A DNA stretch of 21,929 nucleotides from Chara braunii (Eukaryota; Streptophyta; Charophyceae; Charales; Characeae): positions 3,599,812 to 3,621,740 of the forward strand of contig BFEA01000085.1 in assembly GCA_003427395.1 (NCBI GenBank), given 5' to 3'. The translations under genes and the position numbers were made by a program. The notes under the pieces were generated by a model that searched no databases, was not told the origin of the DNA, and was given only the letters and a program-made list of their open reading frames with translations. The stretch's first letter is position 1. Every line of letters begins with the position of its first letter. Shown here piece after piece: positions 1 to 8,445 of this stretch.

Positions 1-114
1 GGGGAAGGAGAGAGGGCTAGGGGGAAGTCGGGGTGGGGTTTGGTTGGTCGGAGACGTGATTTCGTTTTTGGTATACGTTGTTTTTTTCGGTTTCTGTTTG
101 TGTTTGTCCGTGTG

Positions 115-118
<4 letters not shown>

Positions 119-174
<56 letters not shown>
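119..174. repeat. (TG)n(AG)n compound microsatellite
   Basis: About nineteen TG dinucleotides (119-156) run directly into nine AG dinucleotides (157-174). The flanks up to about 350 are also G/GA-rich, with another short GA run at 300-318. Open frames over this tract are low-complexity products and are not taken as genes. Confidence 0.97.
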
Positions 175-175
<1 letters not shown>

Positions 176-374
176 TCGGCGAGGGGGTAGGGGGTAGGCT
201 TAGGGAAAATTCGTCGGCGGGTGGGGGAATGTGAAACTGGGTCGCGTGGCGCAATCTGTGTTTTTCAGTTTCGTCTGTGTGTTCGAGTGAGAAAGAGAGA
301 TGGAGAGAGAGAGAGAGACATGTGGGAGGGGGAAATGTTAGGGGGAAGGAGGGGTTAAAGGCTCGAGATCGCAC

Positions 375-412
375 CACGAGGCTGTGGCATGTGCACGAGG
401 CTGTGGCATGTG
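375..412. repeat. 19-bp tandem duplication
   Basis: The 19-mer CACGAGGCTGTGGCATGTG occurs twice head to tail without mismatch (375-393 and 394-412). It is a simple local duplication in G-rich DNA with no recognised gene. The rest of 175-540 is purine-rich and holds nothing else I can name. Confidence 0.95.
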
Positions 413-540
413 ATGCGATTTGCTTAGCGTTTCGTCTCAAGAGGAAAGGAAGTGAGCGATTCCCACCGACAGGCCCAGGTCCCAGGTTGAGCTTTGCAAT
501 TGAACCTCGGTGGGTCATATTCATCTCAAAGCTCCATTAG

Positions 541-820
541 TGATTTTTCATTTGCTACTTTGAAAGTGTAATGGTGGAGCGTGACTGCCAGTCAGGGAAT
601 CAGAGACTGAGGCCACACAACTGTGCTGCAGGGAGACCATGCACTACATTCTTTTTAATCACAATCCTTGTGATTCACCTTCAGGATTCGAACTCATGAT
701 CTGTTTATAATGAACCTTACATCCACATCTTTCTATCCTTGCCGTTCGTGTTAATGACTGATCTGCTTATTGACAGTTGTGGATGTTCCACTCGGCTGTA
801 TGGGCTGCGTAGTCTCCTCA
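541..820. other. Region without recognised gene
   Basis: No convincing coding frame. On the minus strand near 683-700 there is a short match to a Pol III B box (GAGTTCGAATCC), but no A box lies at a fitting distance, so it is not called as a SINE. Confidence 0.5.
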
Positions 821-1276
821 GGAGTAATGGTAGAGGATTCTGCTAAAACAGTGCCGAGTGCCCTGCTCATTCTTGGGCTCTGTTCGATACTGTGAGTCTG
901 GTCCATTTCCTCCAGCAGGTTTACCTCGTTACATGAAAAAAAAGAAGGTGCAGTGTGTTGACGCAACACCAGGAGTCCACCGTCTTCCCCCTAATAAGAA
1001 CATGCTGTCCTTGTACCTGTATTTGGCTCACCTTGGAGTCCAGATGCAGGAGTAACGGTAGAGGATTCTGCTAAAACAGTGCAGAGTGCCCTGCGCATGC
1101 TTGGGCTCTGTTCGATACTGTGAATCTGGTCCATTTCCTCCAGCAGGTTACCTTGTTACATGGAAAAAAAGAAGGTGCAGTGTGGCGATGCATCACCAGG
1201 AGTCCACCGTCTGCCCCCGAATAGAGCATGCTGTCATTATACCTGTATTTGGCTCACCTTCCAGTCCAGATGCAGC
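821..1276. repeat. 228-bp tandem duplication (two diverged copies)
   Basis: Copy 1 (821-1048) and copy 2 (1049-about 1276) are co-linear along their whole length, with scattered substitutions and a few 1-2 base indels. Shared landmarks are GGTAGAGGATTCTGCTAAAA, CTTGGGCTCTGTTCGATACT, a poly-A-like run near 935 and 1165, and a final CCAGATGCAG. Short plus-strand frames cross each copy but diverge through frameshifts, so coding is not supported. Just after copy 2, at 1281, the sequence reads GTGAGT, a possible splice donor. Confidence 0.92.
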
Positions 1277-2729
1277 GAAAGTGAGTACATTTTATTCGGG
1301 TGAAGAAGGTAGGGAAGAGGGTAACTTATGAGGAGGGGGAATAGGGAAACTCTTCTTTGGGAAGAAGATTAATGAGGATATGCCGGTTTCTACCCACCCA
1401 CAGATGCACGCCACTGCCCCCCCTTGCTTCTCAAGTGCAGTCGCGCAAGGCCTAAGAAAGGGTACCTGCCAGTGGAAGGTTTGCAAGTAGGAAAAGGGGG
1501 TGTAGGTAGGGTTCTGTGTGATTTTTGGTGTGCCCCCATGTGAGTTTTGTTAGCTCAGGTTATGGACAGTGCTCAAGGAGATCAGGTTGGTTCGCGAGTG
1601 TTCTGTTCGCGTCGTCACCGCTGAACCACAGTCAATGTCCAAATGTTGGCAAAATGACAAAATGCCATGTCTGGGCTTATCTCACAAAGACTGTTTCGCT
1701 GTTTTCGAACATTTTGCAGCTTTGGAAGGATACTAGAGTACCTCCACCCGTCCCACGTTGTTGAAGGATACAGTCACGCAGCTGTTTGTGAGCGTTCACT
1801 GGCATGAGCTCAAGTCTATATTTTCATTTTTGTTTTTTCCCCCCGGTTATTCGTTTTTCTTTCCTGGAAAGCAAGATTCTCAGCACATCTCAGAGTCTTA
1901 TCTTATGTTATCCAGAATAGGCTGCCGTTGAACAGTTCCAACCTTTGCTTCATTTAAAAAAAAAAAAAAATTGTAGTTGTTGCTGTAGCGTACATAACGT
2001 GGCCGCCTTTTATGGTATGTGAGGCATTACAGATTTTTGGAAGCTGGAACTTTCAGCTTCTTAGTCATGAGTGAAACCTGTGAGGCTATGCCATAAAATA
2101 TATGCAAGGCAGACAGATATGGACAATCAATATGTCGAATAAATGGACAGAAGGTCAACCTTGACCAAAAACAAAACAGGGCCAAAAAAAAAAACAAAAA
2201 AACATGATTCGTACTGGACTTTTCAAGGTGGTGAAGGTTACCCTAGGGGTGAAAAGTGGGGGTACCTGTTAACCGTTTGTGAATAAATGAGATATTGTAG
2301 AAGTCCACAACGAGAGAGACACGACTTATTCAACGTCGTTGAAGATACTAGTAGTGAAGAACTGTGAAGGCTCAAGCTCGTCGTGAAAGGGGATCACTGG
2401 GAATAGCCAGCCCTTGGTCGAACCCTGACCATGTCTCTGATACGCAACTGAACAGAATGCTCGTGAACGTGAGATATTGGTGGGATGATTGCCCGCTTTA
2501 GGTGGCGGAGCCGAGAGCGAGAGGGGTGCTGGGGGCCGTGGCATACAGTTTGGAATTCACAACTGTTAAGAAGGTTGATTAGCCCATCCAGCTGATTTGT
2601 ATCCGCACTAACTGTTTCAAAATTCAAATCCGTTTACAGTAGTGAGGTGTGCATATCACCCTGCCTTGCTTTTGAGTTCCTGGAAGTTGACAAGGTTTGT
2701 TTTGAATTGAGTTAATCACCAAACAGGAT
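1277..2729. other. Region without recognised gene
   Basis: Mixed-composition DNA with a 14-15-base A run near 1956-1970 and an A-rich stretch at 2184-2204. Overlapping minus-strand frames at 2326-2627 (72 and 77 codons) show no recognisable domain. I see no RNA gene or mobile-element end here. Confidence 0.5.
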
Positions 2730-2778
2730 TTCTGGTTGCCTTTTTTTCTCCCTCCTCATTTTTCTTAATTTTCTTTAG
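2730..2778 (+). promoter_or_regulatory. Possible 3' splice site (polypyrimidine tract and AG)
   Basis: A long T/C-rich run ends in TTTTCTTTAG followed by ATGCAACAACG. This is the usual shape of a spliceosomal acceptor. A host exon could start at 2779, but the frame beyond closes soon and no gene family is recognised, so this is only a candidate. Confidence 0.3.
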
Positions 2779-2920
2779 ATGCAACAACGTTTGCAGGCTG
2801 TGAGCTTCCATTCAGTATGTGATAGATGGGATTCAAGACGCCACAAGCGGTGGGTAATCCATGTAAGAGTGGCTGCATTTGGTGTTCGTCTTTCCATGTG
2901 CATGTGTTGTCATCCCACAG

Positions 2921-3029
2921 ATGTGCCAAGGTGGCAACCCCTCGGGACATCCAGGAACAACCGAAGGCAGTTGTACGAAGCAAGGAGAAAGGAGAGTCAT
3001 TCCGATCCCGTATACAGGGATTGTTGAAG
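2921..3029 (+). CDS. Candidate internal exon of an unrecognised host gene
   Basis: Seen: a pyrimidine-containing CATCCCACAG acceptor just before 2921, then an open stretch in one plus-strand frame, then AAG|GTAGGC at 3027-3035 as a possible donor. The roughly 36 codons are hydrophilic and charged, including ATPRDIQEQPKAVV and RSKEKGESFRSRIQ, and read more like protein than the low-complexity frames nearby. No domain is recognised. The frame stays open on both sides, from 2826 to 3104, so the boundaries rest only on the splice signals. It could also be chance open sequence. Confidence 0.3.
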
Positions 3030-3176
3030 GTAGGCTGTGATAGCAGGCAGTCCTTGGAGCACGGGGGCTTTCCTACATGGGAGGATCGTCCTTCAGGCCC
3101 CTAGTATGTCACGACAGATAGGCGATAACACACGTCAGTGAATAGTGCCAAATACACAAGGGCCGGATTGGAAGCT

Positions 3177-3636
3177 GCTGGTTCGTCAGTAGGGCACATG
3201 GTATCCCTTGGCGGATGTTCTCTCCATCCCTCTTACTCGTCTCTTCATTCCTATTGTTCTTTGCTAAATGGAGTAAGTTTTATCCTGGAATATTTACTGT
3301 TTGGGAACACGACAGGTGGTACAAAAATGAATCAGTGGCCCAGGACAATGGTGCTAGCAGTTGTGCTGCCGTTGTCTAAAGCTTTCCATGTGGCTGGTTC
3401 GTCAGTAGGGCACGTGGTATCCCTTGGCGGATGTTCTCTCCATCCCTCTTACTCGTCTCTTCATTCCTATTGTTCTTTGCTAAATGGAGTAAGTTTTATC
3501 CTGGAATATTTTGTTCTTTGCTAAATGGAGTAAGTTTTACCCTGGAATATTTACTGTTTGGGAACACGACAGGTGGTACAGAAATGAATCAGTGGCCCAG
3601 GACAATGGTGCTAGCAGTCGTGCTGCCGTTGTCTAA
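3177..3636. repeat. 216-bp tandem duplication with nested 41-bp duplication
   Basis: Copy 1 (3177-3392) and copy 2 (3393-3636) are almost identical; both start GCTGGTTCGTCAGTAGGGCA. Copy 2 is longer because a 41-bp piece is itself duplicated inside it (3471-3511 and 3512-3552, TGTTCTTTGCTAAATGGAGT and onward). The unit is 72 codons long, so a plus-strand frame (3138-3524) stays open across the join, but that product is repetitive and has no recognised domain. Confidence 0.95.
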
Positions 3637-3639
3637 CCA

Positions 3640-4075
3640 TAAAAAAAACAAATTGAACAGCAAACAATCAATACACAGCTGAGTAGGTGGCGCGGTGCAC
3701 AGTTTTTAGCACCCGCAATAGGTACAAAGGAGGCGTGGCAATATTGTTTATGCCCAGCTTACCCATCACCATCCGTGATTATTCTTGGGATTGTGAGGGC
3801 AAGTGACTTGGGTTATCTTCGAAATGGATGGGCTGTTGTAGGGGGTGTACAATGTGTATGTTCCGTCAGACGAAAACAATGATCCATTTTAAATTTTTCA
3901 TTTGCTGCCGGGAGAAACTCCCTGCGTTAACGAGTTTTTGCTTATAGTGGAGTGGGACATGGTTTTTGAACCGGACATCGACTTTACAACGCAATAACCC
4001 CCTAACTAACTACAATGGCCATGCAATGGGAATGAACCGACGCACTTGGTCACCTTTACCCAAGTGACCCTACCT
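3640..4075. other. Region without recognised gene
   Basis: No coding frame of note, no RNA gene and no repeat structure that I can support. Confidence 0.5.
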
Positions 4076-4910
4076 TCACATGGATCGGGATTTCTCTGAC
4101 CGCATATGAGAAACTGTAGGTAAATACCTGGCTATTGCCACCATCTCGTCCCATCTGAGAGGATAATGTTGAGCCTTGTTCAATTTCGTATGTCTCTCAA
4201 TGTCAGTGAAATTAGTCAATAAGGTGTGATATGTTTGAGCCTCATCCAAGTACGGAATTCTTCTCGCCGTTCGAATAAATATATGACAGAAAATATTGAA
4301 GGTATCATGCTTAACTCTTTTGATATTAAGAAGGTACTGGATAGTTATCAGAACAAGATCTTTCTCCAACTCTTTTTTTAGTCTGTATGTCTTCCCAAGT
4401 AATGACCCATTCTATCAACTCGTGAACTGTTTAGGTCAGAATCACAATATGACAAAAGATGTTTGAGTTGTTGTCTCTAACGAAGTCCAAATAATTCATA
4501 TTAATCCAAGGAATCGTTGACTTGTGATCTTTGCAATGTCTGGTCCCTCCTTCATAGTGTCAAATCTCTCGATCAGTCTTCGTACGACACCCACTAGAGT
4601 TTCTTCACGAGTCATTGTGTAAAAACCAAGTTTTTCTCTCTCGGACATCTTGACCATTAATTTTTTTTAATACCTTTTTATATTTTTTCTCAGCCTGATC
4701 GGTAACAGTTTTCAAGGCTCAGTCTCTCATTCGATCAAGATATAGTTTCAAGAGCAGTGAAATTTCTATCTGAGGTCCGAAGAGTACCTTCTGTCTTAAC
4801 TGACCTTCGTTTCATTATAATCTAAAAGTAGGTTGTTCAATTGGACGAGGCATTGTTGCTCATCTCTTTGAATATCATGGGTAGTGTCGAAAGAGATAGA
4901 TGCGAAAATG
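4076..4910 (-). pseudogene. Unrecognised protein-coding remnant, frameshifted
   Basis: Read on the minus strand, successive blocks look like ordinary protein but lie in different frames. About 4910-4796 encodes FDTTHDIQRDEQQCLVQLNN and onward. About 4790-4660 encodes a lysine-rich segment (TDQAEKKYKKVLKK) and has one in-frame stop. Positions 4657-4496 begin at an ATG and encode MVKMSEREKLGFYTM and onward. Positions 4369-4076 encode a 97-codon block (RRIPYLDEAQTYHTLL, HYPLRWDEMVAIARYLP) ending in a stop. All lie in the same orientation and order, which suggests one decayed gene. Composition is soluble, helical and charged, with no signal peptide or membrane segment. I do not recognise the family. 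It could be a host gene fragment or part of an unknown mobile element. Confidence 0.4.
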
Positions 4911-5180
4911 GGCCGGCATACTGCTCCTCTCTGCCCCCGTTTTCCCCTTTCGCCTTTTTTTGCTCCCTGACTTCTTGCCCGTGTGCACTCCCTCATTATC
5001 AATGTCCGCCCTTTGCCTCATTGTCACTCATCTTTTGAATATCATGAGTAGTATCAAAAGAGATAGATGCAAAAATGAGCTGACATACTGCTCCTCTCTG
5101 CCCCATTTTCCCCTTCCGGCTTCACCTGCACTTTGACCTCCTATCTGTGTAGTCTTCCTCATCATCAATTTCTCCCCTCA
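4851..5180. repeat. 168-bp diverged tandem duplication
   Basis: Copy 1 (4851-5018) and copy 2 (5019-about 5180) share TTTGAATATCATG, AGAGATAGATGC and CATACTGCTCCTCTCTGCCC in the same order. The left part of each copy is the minus-strand coding block of the neighbouring pseudogene; the right part is pyrimidine-rich. Differences in the well-aligned left part are nearly all G to A or C to T in copy 2. Confidence 0.85.
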
Positions 5181-5261
5181 TGTACGTTTGCGCTTCTTCT
5201 GCAAGGGGGAGTTGGGGAAAGGTAAGGGTCAGAAGGGGAAGAAGTGCAAACGTGCATGAGG
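5176..5261. repeat. Inverted repeat (24-bp arms)
   Basis: The left arm 5176-5199 (CCTCATGTACGTTTGCGCTT and onward) is the reverse complement of 5238-5261 with two mismatches. The spacer is 38 bases and purine-rich. It sits where a pyrimidine-rich region changes to a purine-rich one. It could be a short foldback element end or the core of a cruciform; no target duplication was found. Confidence 0.85.
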
Positions 5262-5314
5262 AGCACGCGAAGGGGGAAAAGCGACTGCTTTGGCATGCAT
5301 TTTTGCCAATAACG

Positions 5315-5348
5315 AAAATAGGATCAATAATATTATTGATCTTATTTT
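5315..5348. repeat. AT-rich perfect palindrome
   Basis: GATCAATAATATTATTGATC (5322-5341) is a perfect 20-bp palindrome. The flanks AAAATAG and TTATTTT extend it to 34 bp with a single mismatched pair. No transcription-terminator context or gene end is evident. Confidence 0.9.
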
Positions 5349-5357
5349 AGCTAGAGG

Positions 5358-5412
5358 TGAAAATGCAGCCATACGAGCTTCAAAGATTGAGACCCAAGGT
5401 CGAATCCACACG
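5358..5412 (+). repeat. Weak tRNA-like A/B-box pair
   Basis: TTAGCTAGAGG near 5346-5356 resembles a Pol III A box, and AAGGTCGAATCC (5397-5408) resembles a B box about 50 bases later. No stems were confirmed, so this is only a possible SINE head. Confidence 0.2.
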
Positions 5413-5439
5413 CACTCACGCACTCACGAAGGGATGGTG

Positions 5440-5965
5440 GACTAGAAGGTGAACGTGGGGGAGGGGGAGATAACATGCAAGGGGGGAAACTCGGCGGAGT
5501 AAGAAGGCGGAGTCAAACATCGCAGATTTGGGAACGATGACAAAGCGGAGTAGGGAGAAGGCAGTGGACAAAAAGGCGTGGAGAAGGAAGGCGAAGTCGA
5601 GGAAAAAGGAAGGAGAAGGCGGTTAAGGAAAGGGGAAGTTGGGGAAAGGCGGGAAGCGAGAAAATGAAGTCAGGAGAAGCTCAATCACGCATGGGGAAGA
5701 GGGGGAAATGGCGAGGAGAAGGTAGGAGGTGGAAAGGCGTACAGGGGGAAATAAAGGTTTTGAGGAAAGAGAACTACGAGTTGGCGAAAGGTGGTGAGGG
5801 CCAAGTTGTAGAGAAAAGAGGCAAATTGAGAAAAGAGGAAGGGGAAGGCGGGAAAGGTAGGAGGGAGGAGTGATCACGCAGGGGGAAATGCGAAAGTAAA
5901 GGAAGGCAGACGGGTGAACTAGCGGCGGGGGGAAGCAGAAAAAGGGGGTGGAATGGAGAAAGGGG
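5440..5965 (+). repeat. Polypurine (GGA/GAAG-rich) tract
   Basis: For roughly 520 bases the plus strand is mostly G and A, with degenerate repeats of AAGGCGGAGT- and GGAAGG-like words. Long open frames on both strands here are products of the skewed composition. No gene is called. Confidence 0.85.
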
Positions 5966-7309
5966 AAAAAAAATCTTACTATTTTCTTTCGGGAAAGCTA
6001 ATGGGCGGAAGTTGACTTTCATTTTTGTGGAAGTTGCTGGTCACTGGAGGGAGGAGGTCCTTTTCGACCAGACATCCTAATCCCGTTCTAAATAATTCAG
6101 AGGTAATGGTCATACGTCTGGTTGGCGGGATGCAGTAAGTTACCAATTTAAATAAATTCACCTTTGGGCCAATGCGATTTCGTTTTGCTAAGGGAGCTAC
6201 GAAAAATATTCCCGCTTTTTGTTTTCATAAGATCATCTTGGGAAACCTCAGAGGTTGCTCAAGGCATGAGGTTTGTGATAGTTAATGTCGTCTGGTGGGA
6301 AGAGGTCATTTTTCAATAGGTGCAGCCTCAACTTATAGTGACTCACTCTGCAGCATTGTTATATGGTCACTCCTCATGCCACGCCATATCAACGATCTGA
6401 GGTTCAAATCTGGTTCCTGGCAACCACAATTTGTATTTAGAAAATAAATACTTTTACGGTTAATTTGGGTGAAATATTTTAGAAAAAATATTTTTTGGGC
6501 TATGTGTTTGACAATGCTTAAAGGATGTTGTTGTCATCCGAGTTACATAGTATTTTTGTTTAACTAACTTTCATTCTACAAATTTTGCATGCAGAAACCT
6601 ATGAAATTCAGTTTTTAAAAATAGTCAATTTTTTATGAATTCCTTGTTATATTTGTTTTTGTATTATTTTCGTGATATAATGTTCTCAATCAAGTCAATT
6701 TGTCCTTTGAAGTTGAATGAACCACGTTTGCATTTCATTCAAAGTTTTCAAATATAAGAGTTTTAAACTAAAATTTCACTATGAAGTTTTGTGCATTAAA
6801 TTATTCAGAATATTGTTTCGTGTCGAATTTTTCAAGTAGGGAATTTTTTCAATCAAAATTTTTAATTCTACTTGTTAAACTTTGCATGATTCTTCGAATA
6901 ACTAGCAAATGACTTACTATAATATGACATGTTATCATTGTTATAGAGTCATTTGATGGTTGCAAAATGATATTTGAGCCTTGTGACCTTAAAAGTTGTC
7001 GTGTAGAGGCGCATTAGGCCTTGTGAATGCCGCAAAAATGCATTGGGTCTAGCGAAGAAACGAGGCGCATTGCACCTGGCGATGTTGGTCGTAGTTTTGT
7101 AGAGGATAAATCTAACAATCAACAACTTGTAGCATCGCCAAGTATAATTATGGTGTGATCACTTTGCCAACACCCTTGCCTAGAGTAAATGATGCGTCTT
7201 TAAGTATGAATTCGATGGCGAGTTTAGTACAACTATTATACTAGGTTTTAATAGCATCGGGCGGAGTGAAGTGGTTACTAGACGTATTATCCAGAGATAC
7301 ATGTTGTCG
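5966..7309. other. AT-rich region without recognised gene
   Basis: No coding frame of note. At 6374-6420 a plus-strand segment (TGGTCACTCCTCATGC, then GAGGTTCAAATCTGG about 39 bases later) resembles a decayed tRNA-like A/B-box pair. The rest is AT-rich sequence with no structure that I can name. Confidence 0.45.
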
Positions 7310-7390
7310 GTTGCAGAATTTGATCCTACAACTAGCAACTGATAAGATTTGTGGGTAACGCGCCTGACCATTTCGCTAGTGCCGTCGCCA
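7310..7390 (-). repeat. tRNA-derived SINE-like head
   Basis: On the minus strand, ACTAGCGAAATGGTCAGGCG (7380-7361) matches a Pol III A box with a D-arm. About 50 bases later GTAGGATCAAATTCTG (7328-7313) matches a degenerate B box. Spacing and order fit a class-II-type tRNA head, and the middle could hold an anticodon arm and variable arm. This is most likely a tRNA-derived SINE or tRNA pseudogene. No poly-A tail or target duplication was found. Confidence 0.45.
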
Positions 7391-8076
7391 AGATCGAATG
7401 ACGTTTGACATAAATAAGAGTATTCCGGATAACCCATTTTTAGACATTGGTAAGTAGTAAAAGTCTGTGACTTTTTTATAATGGGTACAGAATGCTACAT
7501 AAACTTCAATAGCATTGTGATATTAAGAGTTTCAACTCCTTCATGACGAATAGTTAGCAAACCGTTATCTTATTACTTGTCCAAAAAAGTTTGTGGAGGA
7601 TATATCCCAAACATAAGAATATGTTATGATTTGTCATAAACAGGTCGAACTTTTGTGGAATATATAACAATTGTGATTAAAGGGTCTTTGGAGGATTTAT
7701 CCACAACACAAAACAACTAATAGCAAACCTTTTTCAGGTTACACATTGCGAAAAAATGTACTATTTTAAAACTAATGTACTATTTTAACAAATAACATGT
7801 TAAATAATCTCACATCAATAAATTGCAGATCTCCCATAAATTAAGATTATTTCGCCACCAACTATATGTCACCAGAGCTCGATTACCTTAGGAAAATAAT
7901 GTCTTTTTAATAGGTAATAATGACCAATTGAAGTATTTTTGATCGAAAGGCAGTGTCAATTTCTCTCATATGCTCAAAAGGTTAATCAGATAAACATTCC
8001 CGCTGCAAACGGGAAAAGAGAGAAACAGATAAAACAAATAAAATAAAATAAACATAAATAATATAAAAAATAACAC
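7391..8076. other. AT-rich region without recognised gene
   Basis: AT-rich DNA with an (AAATAA)-like run near 8030-8070. No coding frame, RNA gene or mobile-element end is supported. Confidence 0.5.
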
Positions 8077-8085
8077 TTTTATGTT

Positions 8086-8435
8086 GCGTAGCAGAGCGAA
8101 CGTGTTCGCGCCCCTTCACGTTCGCGCGAATGTGTTCGCACGTTGACGCGAACAGCTAGCGAACATGTTCGGGCAAATATAATTTTTTTTCGTTAAAAAA
8201 AAATCATAATAATAAGTTTTTTAGTTTTTGATTTTTAACTCATGATTGCTTACGAATTTGAAAATGATTCCTGGGCAAAAGTTGCTTGTATTATTTGTTT
8301 ACATAACGTATATGTTTCCCAAATGTTTTTTAGAATTGTTTTTTTTTAATTTTTTAATTTTTTTGTGTTTGTTTTCGAAGCGTTTGGGGCGCTTGTTCGC
8401 GTTCGCCTCGGAACGTGAACACGGTGCTACATAGT
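8086..8435. mobile_element. Candidate foldback/MITE-like element with GTTCGC-rich ends
   Basis: The left end (8090-8175) carries about eight GTTCGC or GCGAAC hexamers, including near-palindromic GAACGTGTTC and palindromic GAACATGTTC. The right end (8389-8427) carries the same words in opposing orientation. The roughly 200 bases between are T-rich. TTTTATGTT occurs directly outside both ends (8077-8085 and 8436-8444) and could be a target duplication. Inward-facing GTAGCA and TGCTAC lie at the ends, but the terminal repeats align only with gaps. It could be a hAT-like MITE. Confidence 0.4.
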
Positions 8436-8445
8436 TTTTATGTTT

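Noticed and set aside
40-234. 64-codon ORF with CVCVCV and RERERE
   Set aside because: Translation of the TG/AG microsatellite.
683-700. B box of a SINE (GAGTTCGAATCC on the minus strand)
   Set aside because: No A box at a suitable distance and no tRNA-like arms; a single 11-base match is expected by chance at this scale.
3138-3524. 128-codon plus-strand ORF as a gene
   Set aside because: It consists of a 72-codon tandem unit read twice; no domain, no supporting signals, and the frame remains open because the period is divisible by three.
5623-6022. Proline/serine-rich minus-strand ORFs and the basic plus-strand ORF at 5664-5873
   Set aside because: Products of the polypurine tract; all frames stay open because stop codons are rare in such composition on one strand or limited by it on the other.
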